This document shows positions 41,923-47,985 of a stretch of DNA of 47,985 nt, in pieces. The notes below the pieces were generated by a model that was not told the origin of the DNA, did not search any database, and worked only from the letters and a program-made list of their open reading frames with translations. The stretch lies in the NCBI GenBank assembly GCA_017634275.1, contig JAGBNQ010000009.1, forward strand, positions 1 to 47,985, written 5' to 3'. Source of the stretch: Ruminococcus sp. Lineage in GTDB: Bacteria > Bacillota > Clostridia > Oscillospirales > Ruminococcaceae. The stretch's first letter is position 1. Each line of letters begins with the position of its first letter. The position numbers were made by a program, and so were the translations under genes.

Positions 41923-42669
41923 TTATTCCTCGTCATCAGTTTCGGGCATATCCCAGTTGTGATAAACGTTCTGAACATCGTCATTGTCCTCAAGATGCTC
42001 TAAAAGAAGGTTCATCTTTCTGATAGCCTCCTCGTCCTCAAGGGTGGTGTAGTTTGAAGGCACCTGAGCCGCCTCAGCGGAGATCAGCTTGTAGCCCTTA
42101 GCAGTAAGAGCCTCGCTTACAGCAGAAACGCTGTTGGGGTCGCAGGTTATCTCGATAACGTCCTCGTCGATGTTGAAATCATCAGCACCTGCCTCCATTA
42201 CGTCCTCCATAACGGTGTCCTCGTCCTTTGTGCCGTCATACTCGGCAACAATGCTGCCCTGCCTTGAAAACATAAAGGAAACGCAGCCCGATGTACCCAG
42301 ATTGCCGCCGAACTTATCAAAGTAGTGGCGGATATCGCCTGCTGTTCTGTTTTTATTATCGGTCAGGCACTCAACGATGACCGCAACGCCGCTCGGGCCG
42401 TAACCCTCGTAGACCATTGACTCGTAGTTGTTCTTATCGCCCTCGCCTGCTGCCTTTTTGATTATTCTCTCGATATTCTCATTGGGCACGTTGTTAGCCT
42501 TAGCCTTGGAAATAAGGTCACGGAGCTTTGCGTTGTTGTTCGGGTCGGGGCCGCCCTCTTTAACTACAACAGCCATTTCCCTGCCGATCTTTGTGAATAT
42601 CTTAGCTCTTGCGCCGTCGGTAGCCTCTTTCTTACGCTTGATGTTCGCCCATTTTGAATGTCCTGACAT
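41923..42669 (-). CDS. yebC: YebC/PmpR family protein (TACO1 family)
   Basis: A conserved cytoplasmic protein of 248 residues, described as a DNA-binding regulator (PmpR) or as a ribosome-associated factor easing translation of difficult motifs. It starts MSGHSKWANIKRKKEATD, the family hallmark, and has KIGREMAVVVKEGGPDPNNNAKLRD. The middle and C-terminal domains are as usual (GPSGVAVIVECLTDNKNRTA; acidic end MPETDDEE). Length is typical. The ATG follows AAGGAG; a strong promoter is just upstream. Confidence 0.95.
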   Translation of the reverse strand: MSGHSKWANIKRKKEATDGARAKIFTKIGREMAVVVKEGGPDPNNNAKLRDLISKAKANNVPNENIERIIKKAAGEGDKNNYESMVYEGYGPSGVAVIVECLTDNKNRTAGDIRHYFDKFGGNLGTSGCVSFMFSRQGSIVAEYDGTKDEDTVMEDVMEAGADDFNIDEDVIEITCDPNSVSAVSEALTAKGYKLISAEAAQVPSNYTTLEDEEAIRKMNLLLEHLEDNDDVQNVYHNWDMPETDDEE

Positions 42670-42708
42670 AAAGTTTCATCTCCTTAAAAATTTTGCTTTA
42701 ACCTAATT

Positions 42709-42737
42709 ATTATACTATATTTTTATAATTAAGTCAA
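42709..42737 (-). promoter_or_regulatory. Sigma-A promoter of yebC
   Basis: TTGACT, 17 bp, TATAAT on the minus strand, 36 bp from the edge of the MITE-like element. Confidence 0.85.
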
Positions 42738-42772
42738 GGGCGGACGAGCCATTTTATGCAAGTTTTTGCTTA

Positions 42773-42944
42773 GGCAATACCGCACAAAGATTGTGCGTAA
42801 GATGCGCAGTCAGAATTTTCGTCAGATTGTACAGAAATCTTGAAGGCATACTACCGTATGTCAAGAGATTTATGTGCAAGATGACGGAAATTCTGCAAGC
42901 AGATTGCGTACAAAGCCTTCAGGCGGTCTTTGTGCGGTGTTGCC
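42773..42944. mobile_element. MITE-like 172-bp imperfect palindrome
   Basis: Terminal inverted repeats GGCAATACCGCACAAAGA / TCTTTGTGCGGTGTTGCC (17 of 18 match). Internal arms CAGAATTTTCGTCA/TGACGGAAATTCTG and AAATCTTGAAGGCATAC/GTATGTCAAGAGATTT fold the whole element into one long hairpin. There is no ORF. It sits one base past the stop of the ADP-ribosylglycohydrolase gene; flanking CTTA/TTTA may be a weak target duplication. Confidence 0.75.
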
Positions 42945-42945
42945 T

Positions 42946-44055
42946 TTATCTTATAAACGGGTATATCGCCCTTATGTATTTTTTATCCCACACGGGGTCG
43001 TAAATATTGCCAAACTCACTCATTTTGCAGTCATTATAAAGGTCATCGGCTATTTCAAGTATAGTGTCACTAAGTTCAAGCTTTTGCTTGAACTTGTTCG
43101 GTATCTTCTCAAAGCCTGTGTATGTTCCCAAAATGTTCCCCGTAACAGCCCCCACCGAGTCGCTGTCGCCGTTATGGTTTACAGATGTGCATATCGCCCT
43201 TTCAAAGTCATTTTCATATCTCACCGCGCAGAACACCGCTATAGCAAGCGTTTCCTCAGCCACCCACCCCTCGCCTAAGGAGTGAATAGCGTCAAGGTCA
43301 GGGGTGTCGCTAAGAGCAAGATCCTTTGCCCTTGTCAAAAGCTCGGTAAAATAGCTTATATGCTCCCTCCCCTCAAAGAGTGTGCGCATAGATCTTATCA
43401 TATCATCTACAGCATCGGTAAGGCCTATATCTCCCTCGCTTAAAAGCCTTATCATATGCGCAAGCCCTGCCGCAGGGATGACCCCCAGCTCATGCCCGTG
43501 AGTAAGTGCGGCGGCGTCGGCAGCAAGCATATCGCTGTCAGCTATCGGCATATCCATATCGGTAAAGTAAAGGCCAATGGGGGCTATGCGCATAACTCCG
43601 CCGCAGCCCTTGCTGTTATTAATAGGCTTGTCTATAGTACCCTGCGCGCCCTGCGCTATGGCGCTAAGGCAGGTGTTTCCGGGCGCTCTTGTGTCATAAA
43701 GCGCAGGAATGTTTAAAAGCCACGATTTTTTATACTCGTTCTTTGTCGGGAAAAGCCCCTGCTGAGTTTTCAGCCAGCATTTATACATATCCCTTATATA
43801 ATCTATATAGCTTAGCCGCAGCCCCTTCATCATCGCCCTTGTGGTGCAAAGCAGCAGCCCGTTTGCGGTAAAAAGCGTCATCTGTGTGTCATCGGATATC
43901 AGGGCTTTATCATTTACAAGGGAATACTCCCTTATCCCTCCCTCGCCAAAGCGAGAAAATATCTCCTCCTCCTGCATAAACTCGACAGCATACCCGAGCG
44001 CATCACCTGCCGCCCCACCAATAAGGCAGCCGCGGAATTTATCAATATCACGCAT
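42946..44055 (-). CDS. ADP-ribosylglycohydrolase family protein
   Basis: A 369-residue member of the ADP-ribosyl-glycohydrolase/crystallin J1 (DraG) family, which removes ADP-ribose from proteins, nucleic acids or small molecules. The all-helical fold shows the N-terminal GCLIGGAAGDALG, Mg-site SDDTQMT (D55, D56), the central SKGCGGVMRIAPIG and the C-terminal NHNGDSDSVGAVTGNILG (second Asp pair). All key acidic residues are present, so activity is likely; the substrate is unknown. The ATG 44053-44055 has AGGAGGGTG; a GTG nine bases upstream is less likely. Confidence 0.92.
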   Translation of the reverse strand: MRDIDKFRGCLIGGAAGDALGYAVEFMQEEEIFSRFGEGGIREYSLVNDKALISDDTQMTLFTANGLLLCTTRAMMKGLRLSYIDYIRDMYKCWLKTQQGLFPTKNEYKKSWLLNIPALYDTRAPGNTCLSAIAQGAQGTIDKPINNSKGCGGVMRIAPIGLYFTDMDMPIADSDMLAADAAALTHGHELGVIPAAGLAHMIRLLSEGDIGLTDAVDDMIRSMRTLFEGREHISYFTELLTRAKDLALSDTPDLDAIHSLGEGWVAEETLAIAVFCAVRYENDFERAICTSVNHNGDSDSVGAVTGNILGTYTGFEKIPNKFKQKLELSDTILEIADDLYNDCKMSEFGNIYDPVWDKKYIRAIYPFIR

Positions 44056-44118
44056 ATTTTTCACCCTCCTGTAATTATATACAATCAGTTTGCGCTCCCT
44101 GCCTTTTTTGCGGTGCGA

Positions 44119-44147
44119 TTGACTTTTTTACGGCTAATTGCTATAAT
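44119..44147 (+). promoter_or_regulatory. Sigma-A promoter of the multi-pass membrane protein
   Basis: TTGACT, 17 bp, TATAAT on the plus strand, about 34 bp before the GTG start. Confidence 0.85.
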
Positions 44148-44180
44148 TAAATAAGATACCATTTTAAAGGAAGTGCTTTT

Positions 44181-45101
44181 GTGCCCAAAAAATTAAAACA
44201 AAGCCTGCCGTTTGTAAGCGCAGTTATTCTCATAACAGCTATGGCGGCGGCCGCCGAGCTGACAGGTGAACGTGAGATACTTTTCCCCGAGATCGCCGCC
44301 ATTGCCGCAGGCTCACTTATCTCCCCGGGCCTTAAGTGGAACACAAGCGCTCCGAGGCTTTTTATCCTTATAGCCTTAGGCTCTGTAATGGGGCTTTTGA
44401 TAGTTTTATATCTGCCTATGGCGCTTTATTTGCAGATGAGTCTTGCTTTCCTTTCAGGCTCATTAATGCTGCTGTTGTCAAGAACCACCTTTGCGCCGCT
44501 GATATCCTCTGTGGTGCTGCCCGTGATGCTGCAAACGCGCTCGGTCATATACCCCATTTCTGCGGTAATCCTTACAGCCGCGATAGTGCTTTTAAGGTCG
44601 GCCTTTGAGCATATGGGGCTTATTGCTCCTTCTCACTTTGAGCCCGAGCCAAAGCCCGACAAGCGAGCTTTTTTTGATATGCTGATAAGGTGGCTTTGCG
44701 GCAGCTTAGTTATCATCATTGCAGTTTTCTCGGGCTTTAAGCTTGCAGCTGCGCCGCCCTTGCTCGTCGCCTTTACCGAGTTTTGGAAAAAAGGCTCTGC
44801 CGCGCAGAAAAAGCCCTTTGCCGTCGGCGGTGTTATATTCCTTTGCGCGCTTATTGGCGCTTTGCTGAGAGCAGCGTTTGCATTCCTCGGCATTTACCTT
44901 TTCATTGCCGCAGGGGTATCTGTAGTGCTTGTTTTTGCGATAATGAAAAGGACGGGGCTGTTTATCCCCCCTGCCGCAGCGCTTAGCATACTTGCATTTC
45001 TTATCCCGAGCGAAAGTGTGAGTGTTTACCCGTTGCTTATCCTTACAGGAACGACAGTCATTTTACTCATTACAAAGCTCCGCGCTAAAATAATCTCATA
45101 A
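44181..45101 (+). CDS. Multi-pass membrane protein (HPP-like, tentative)
   Basis: A 306-residue integral membrane protein with about nine or ten hydrophobic helices in two halves, separated by a cytoplasmic Pro/Glu/Lys loop (about 150-166, HFEPEPKPDKR). The first half (GSLISPGLKWNT, then LSGSLMLLLSRTTFAPLISSVVLPVML) is reminiscent of HPP-family membrane proteins, but the HPP signature is not exact. Function unknown; a small-solute channel or transporter is plausible. It starts with GTG (44181), preceded by AAAGGAAG, and has its own strong promoter. Single gene. Confidence 0.78.
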   Translation: MPKKLKQSLPFVSAVILITAMAAAAELTGEREILFPEIAAIAAGSLISPGLKWNTSAPRLFILIALGSVMGLLIVLYLPMALYLQMSLAFLSGSLMLLLSRTTFAPLISSVVLPVMLQTRSVIYPISAVILTAAIVLLRSAFEHMGLIAPSHFEPEPKPDKRAFFDMLIRWLCGSLVIIIAVFSGFKLAAAPPLLVAFTEFWKKGSAAQKKPFAVGGVIFLCALIGALLRAAFAFLGIYLFIAAGVSVVLVFAIMKRTGLFIPPAAALSILAFLIPSESVSVYPLLILTGTTVILLITKLRAKIIS

Positions 45102-45142
45102 AAAACGCACCTGCCTTGCATAAGATTGCAAGCAGGTGCGAT
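45101..45142 (-). terminator. Terminator-like hairpin between convergent genes
   Basis: CGCACCTGC / GCAGGTGCG stem extended by TTGCA/TGCAA. The T-run (TTTTTTAT) lies on the minus strand, so it best stops transcripts coming from the aminotransferase side; it may also work on plus. Confidence 0.7.
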
Positions 45143-45150
45143 TAATTATG

Positions 45151-45439
45151 ACCTTTTTACAAAAGTGTTCCTAATGCAAATTGGAGGTTGTGGGGACGAT
45201 GCGCATACCGAAGGGGGTACGGGGGGCGACCGGAAAGCCCCCCCCGAAAACGGCGCGCGACTGTTTATAGATTTAAAAGAAAGATTTGCGCGTGCTGCGA
45301 GTTTTTTAGCTTGTCTTACGCCCAAAGCTAAGTTTAGGGTCAAAGCAAGCCGCACGCCCTATTTCGGGGGCTTTCCGCTCGCCCCCGAACCCCTTCGGGG
45401 TGTCGCCCCTCTACAACGGAGCGCCAAACTCGGGTTTAT
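45151..45439 (-). repeat. GC-rich palindromic intergenic repeat, copy 5
   Basis: CTTTTTACAAAAGTGTTCC and AATTGGAGGTTGTGGGG form the left end (the arm has GGAGGTTG instead of GGAGTTTG). The right end is CGGAGCGCCAAACTCGGGTTTATC. The interior carries the same GATGCGCATACCGAAGGGGG as copy 3, the inverted core (CAAAGCTAAG, GTCAAAGCAAGCC) and GGGGGCTTTCCGCTCGCCCC as in copy 4. It fills the convergent gap 45102-45466; ORFs across it are spurious. Confidence 0.85.
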
Positions 45440-45466
45440 CCTACCACAAACAAAAAAGTCTGTAAA

Positions 45467-46732
45467 TTATTTCGTATTGTTTTTTATCACCTGCGAAATA
45501 GTTTCTTTGATTATTTCAAGGCCTTCCTTTAAAATATCATCACTTATTGTAAGCGCAGGCATTATTTTCAAAACACCGTCATTTCTTCCTGCGACCTCGC
45601 AGATAAGCCCGTTGTCAAAGGCTGTGTGTACACATTCCATAGCAAGTGCAGGGGCGATCTTGTTAAAATCTATCCCCCATATAAAGCCTATCCCTCTGAA
45701 AGTGAGCCTGCTGTCAAGAGGGAGTATCTCATTTCTTAAAAAATCCTCTATGATTCGTGCTTTTCTCTTGACCTCATTGCCTATATCATGCTGCACAAAG
45801 TATCTTATACCTGCGGCACCGCCTACAAAGGAAAGCTGATTTCCCCTGAATGTTCCGTTATGCTCGGCAGGCCTGAAAATATCAAGCTCGGGCTTTATAA
45901 GAATAATAGCCATTGGCATTCCAAAGCCGCTTATTGATTTTGACAGCACAACTATATCGGGCACTATGCCTGCCCTTTCAAACGAGAAAAAGTCGCCCGA
46001 GCGCCCGTTGCCGACCTGGATATCGTCAACTATCATAACTATGCCCTGCTCGTCGCAAATTTTTCTTACTTCTCTCAGCCATTCTGCGCTTGCGACATTT
46101 ATACCGCCCTCAGCCTGAATGGTTTCAAGGATTATCGCCGCAGGCTTGTCTGTTCCCGAATGGTCGTCCTCAAGCACCCAGCGCAGATACTTTATAGAAT
46201 CAAGCCCCTCCGTTCCGTCAAACGGAACATGGGTAACATTTGTAAGCGGAACATTTGCACCCTCACGGCTGACCTTATCGGTAGTAAGCGAAAGCGCGCC
46301 GAGCGTCATTCCGTGGAAAGCGCCGCCGAATGCGATTATCTCCGTTCTCTTTGTGTTTTTTCTTGCAAGCTTTATAGCCGCCTCGATAGCGTTAGTTCCC
46401 GTAGGGCCGCAGCACATTATCTTATAATCAAGGCCGCGCGGCGCAAGTATCAAGCTATCAAGCGTATCAATAAACTCAGCCTTTGCACAGGTATACATAT
46501 CAAGCGCGTTTATTATCCTGTCATCGGATAAATAGTCAAGCACGGCTTTTTTGATCTCAGGGTTATTATGTCCGTAATTCATTGAGCCTGCCACTGCAAG
46601 AAAATCTATATATCTGTTTGAGTCAACATCATACAGCTCAGACCCCAGCGCCTTGTCAAACACCACAGGGTACTTGCGGCAATAAGACCTTACCTGAGAT
46701 TCCTTTTGCTCAAAAACCGTTTTGTCAGCCAT
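45467..46732 (-). CDS. ectB: Diaminobutyrate--2-oxoglutarate aminotransferase (EctB-like), orphan
   Basis: A PLP-dependent class III aminotransferase expected to make L-2,4-diaminobutyrate from aspartate 4-semialdehyde. The 421-residue product closely follows the EctB pattern: ESQVRSYCRKYPVVFDKA at the N-terminus, AGSMNYGHNNP, CCGPTGTNAIEAA, GAFHGMTLGALS. VDDIQVGNGRSG supplies the cofactor Asp, LSKSISGFGMP the lysine (K265), and GTFRGNQLSFVG follows. No ectA or ectC (ectoine), decarboxylase or siderophore/peptide synthetase gene lies nearby. So the product may feed polyamine, peptide or peptidoglycan cross-bridge chemistry rather than ectoine. The ATG 46730-46732 follows AGAGGAG. Confidence 0.88.
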   Translation of the reverse strand: MADKTVFEQKESQVRSYCRKYPVVFDKALGSELYDVDSNRYIDFLAVAGSMNYGHNNPEIKKAVLDYLSDDRIINALDMYTCAKAEFIDTLDSLILAPRGLDYKIMCCGPTGTNAIEAAIKLARKNTKRTEIIAFGGAFHGMTLGALSLTTDKVSREGANVPLTNVTHVPFDGTEGLDSIKYLRWVLEDDHSGTDKPAAIILETIQAEGGINVASAEWLREVRKICDEQGIVMIVDDIQVGNGRSGDFFSFERAGIVPDIVVLSKSISGFGMPMAIILIKPELDIFRPAEHNGTFRGNQLSFVGGAAGIRYFVQHDIGNEVKRKARIIEDFLRNEILPLDSRLTFRGIGFIWGIDFNKIAPALAMECVHTAFDNGLICEVAGRNDGVLKIMPALTISDDILKEGLEIIKETISQVIKNNTK

Positions 46733-46813
46733 TTTATTCTCCTCTTTCATTTAACCTCATACTCCTCGGTAATTTTCCATTCTCTCATCAACATAACAGC
46801 CGCTCAATATTTT

Positions 46814-46842
46814 ATTATACACTAAAAAACCGACATTGTAAA
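46814..46842 (-). promoter_or_regulatory. Sigma-A promoter of the ectB-like gene
   Basis: TTTACA, 17 bp, TATAAT on the minus strand. Its -35 lies in the 3' end of the upstream pseudogene. Confidence 0.8.
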
Positions 46843-47252
46843 GGGCTGAGGGCAGTTATTTTTTGAATATTAAATGAACGCAGTAAGTAACTGTCAGTGA
46901 TACCTATGGCTTTCAACAGTGAATAGCGGCTTGCACGATGCACTGTTGCATTTGATAATAATACATAGTTTTCGGTAATATCATCAGTAACCTGTTTGGT
47001 AATCGATTTTTTGGGTGTTCCGGTCGCCGATTCACCTTCAAAATATTCATACGATTTGATCACAACAAACGGAGGAGCCTACATATTAATACTAATATTT
47101 GACGTGCCGGGATTTGTGTCTTTTCTGTCATATGTTGACAAAAATGCTTGATAAATGCTTGAAGCAGCCCTGTTGTTGAACATATTTCCCGCAATACCTC
47201 TACGAGTCTTATCGTAGTCATCACCCGTTACGCTTACCTGTTCCTCATGACC
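46815..47252 (-). pseudogene. Remnant gene interrupted by an in-frame TAG
   Basis: Read on the minus strand, a protein-like frame runs from about 47252 (GHEEQVSVTGDDYDKTRRG, then IAGNMFNNRAASSIYQAFLS) to a TAG at 47079-47081. It continues in the same frame (APPFVVIKSYEYFEGESATG, TENYVLLSNATVHRASRYSLLKA) to a stop at 46815. The two halves read as one protein; there is no start codon with a ribosome site (the second half would need a GTG with none). So this is a decayed, truncated gene of unknown family. Its right end abuts an ORF on the other strand, suggesting a recombination junction near 47250. Confidence 0.6.
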
Positions 47253-47654
47253 TGTAAAACAGATGAAGCACTTGCGTGGGCTGACAGAGCCGTTAATACA
47301 CTTGCAAATCTCAGACCAAGAACTGTACCCGGATATGAGTCTTATGCCGATGCACTATATGTCGGAGGGCTGTGCCATTTGCTTAAAAATGATGATAAAC
47401 TCGCAAGATTTGAACCGGACAGGGCATTTCACATTTATCTGAAACATCACAAAAGAGAATCCGATTTCATTGAAGACAAGCTCGAATGGGTATTCAATTT
47501 CGCCTTAGATGTGGACTCTGATATCATGAGGACGGAGCCGCTGAAATACCTGTTTGAAGATGAAGATGATTACGATGATGACCTTGATGATGACGATGAG
47601 GAGTATGATGATGAGGACACCGATGAATCCGACTCATCAGATGAAATCGAATAA
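47247..47654 (+). CDS. Hypothetical acidic-tailed protein, possibly a fragment
   Basis: A 135-residue ORF. The first 60 residues are TPR-like (DEALAWADRAVNTLANLRPR, YADALYVGGLCHLLKNDDKLA). A helical middle follows, and the end is a run of about 30 Asp/Glu residues with Tyr and Ser (from EDEDDYDDD on). The ATG has no ribosome site, and the protein-like sequence begins exactly where the opposite-strand pseudogene ends. The true N-terminus is therefore probably missing and this may be a 5'-truncated gene. No family recognised. Downstream DNA to 47749 contains no intact gene. Confidence 0.5.
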   Translation: MTCKTDEALAWADRAVNTLANLRPRTVPGYESYADALYVGGLCHLLKNDDKLARFEPDRAFHIYLKHHKRESDFIEDKLEWVFNFALDVDSDIMRTEPLKYLFEDEDDYDDDLDDDDEEYDDEDTDESDSSDEIE

Positions 47655-47985
47655 CCTCAGCAACACATCTATCACCACCGCAACAGGTGCAGCATAGTAC
47701 AAAACATCGCCAATCGTTCTGACGGTGCAGAACCGTTTCACCGACTTGCTTATCTGCTTTGATGCTTTTTCGCCGCTGCCGTTGCCAATCTCACGCCGAT
47801 GGTGCAGGCGGTAATACCCTTCTCCAACTGATCGCTGTTTGCCTGCACATACTGCATCAGCTCGCCCACGGTTTCTTTCTCCTGCACCTTGACCTGATGA
47901 TAGATGCTGTAAACGCTGTCAGCGACCTCTGTCCTGACGCTTTTTGCGTAATTGTTCGTACTCCCTGCGGATACGTTCCGTTTCT
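47655..47985 (-). pseudogene. Frameshifted ORF entering from the right edge
   Basis: On the minus strand, one frame (ERIRREYEQLRKKRQ) at 47921-47985 stops. The next frame carries RTEVADSVYSIYHQVKVQEK, then ETVGELMQYVQANSDQLEKG to a stop at 47750-47752. The first frame then resumes as SGEKASKQISKSVKRF, TVRTIGDVLYYAAPVAVVIDVLLRLFDFI (in parts) to about 47648. Together they read like one charged coiled-coil protein with a C-terminal hydrophobic segment, broken by two compensating frameshifts. It runs off the window, so the start is unknown. It resembles accessory proteins of conjugative elements, with low confidence. Confidence 0.4.

Overview
The window looks like a piece of chromosome from a Gram-positive, anaerobic Firmicute close to Ruminococcus (Oscillospiraceae). 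This is inferred from several signs: an L27 with a Prp-cleavable N-terminal extension beside prp, an oxygen-independent HemZ, a cobalamin-dependent methionine synthase without a reactivation domain, Ser-rich lipoproteins, and textbook sigma-A promoters (many with 17-bp spacers). No rRNA, tRNA, CRISPR array or intact transposase is visible.

Layout. 1-4.5 kb: metH (+), convergent with an NSS-family sodium symporter. 4.5-13.6 kb: one long minus-strand run, recJ - rel - metallo-hydrolase - hemZ - rlmD-like methyltransferase - two AT-rich unknown genes. 13.7-17.5 kb: a secreted cell-wall hydrolase behind a structured leader, an S1-domain protein, and a secreted Ig-like/FN3 protein. 17.8-21.6 kb: pyrE, a tyrosine-kinase/chain-length-regulator pair (cpsD-wzz), an SH3 lipoprotein and an amidohydrolase. 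21.9-24.9 kb (+): DUF6106-like membrane protein, acpS, nnrDE and a small lipoprotein.

24.9-31.9 kb is the most distinctive block. It holds five consecutive minus-strand genes for exported proteins: three Ser-rich lipoproteins and two MKISKIFAGMSA proteins with C-terminal anchors, one carrying an NPKTG sorting motif. Each has its own promoter and terminator. Four share a LacI-family-like palindrome (AAGTAAACGTTTACTT) about 90 or 110 bp upstream of the predicted start of transcription. I read this as a regulon for surface capture of a (probably carbohydrate) ligand; the regulator is not in the window.

32-46.7 kb: radA, a small membrane protein, a LuxR-type two-component system, rplU-prp-rpmA, a membrane protein, mrnC-obg, a flavin reductase, a lipoprotein, yebC, an ADP-ribosylglycohydrolase, a multi-pass membrane protein and an orphan ectB-like aminotransferase. 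46.8-48 kb is decayed DNA: an interrupted reading frame, an acidic-tailed ORF and a frameshifted ORF, probably the scar of an accessory or mobile region.

Several kinds of non-coding repeat punctuate the window. (1) A 220-300 bp GC-rich element with inverted GGAGTTTG/CAAACTCC ends, five copies plus remnants; one copy lies between a histidine kinase and its apparent promoter. (2) Modules pairing short tandem repeats with a GGTGCGC core. (3) Two MITE-like long palindromes at 40.8 and 42.8 kb.
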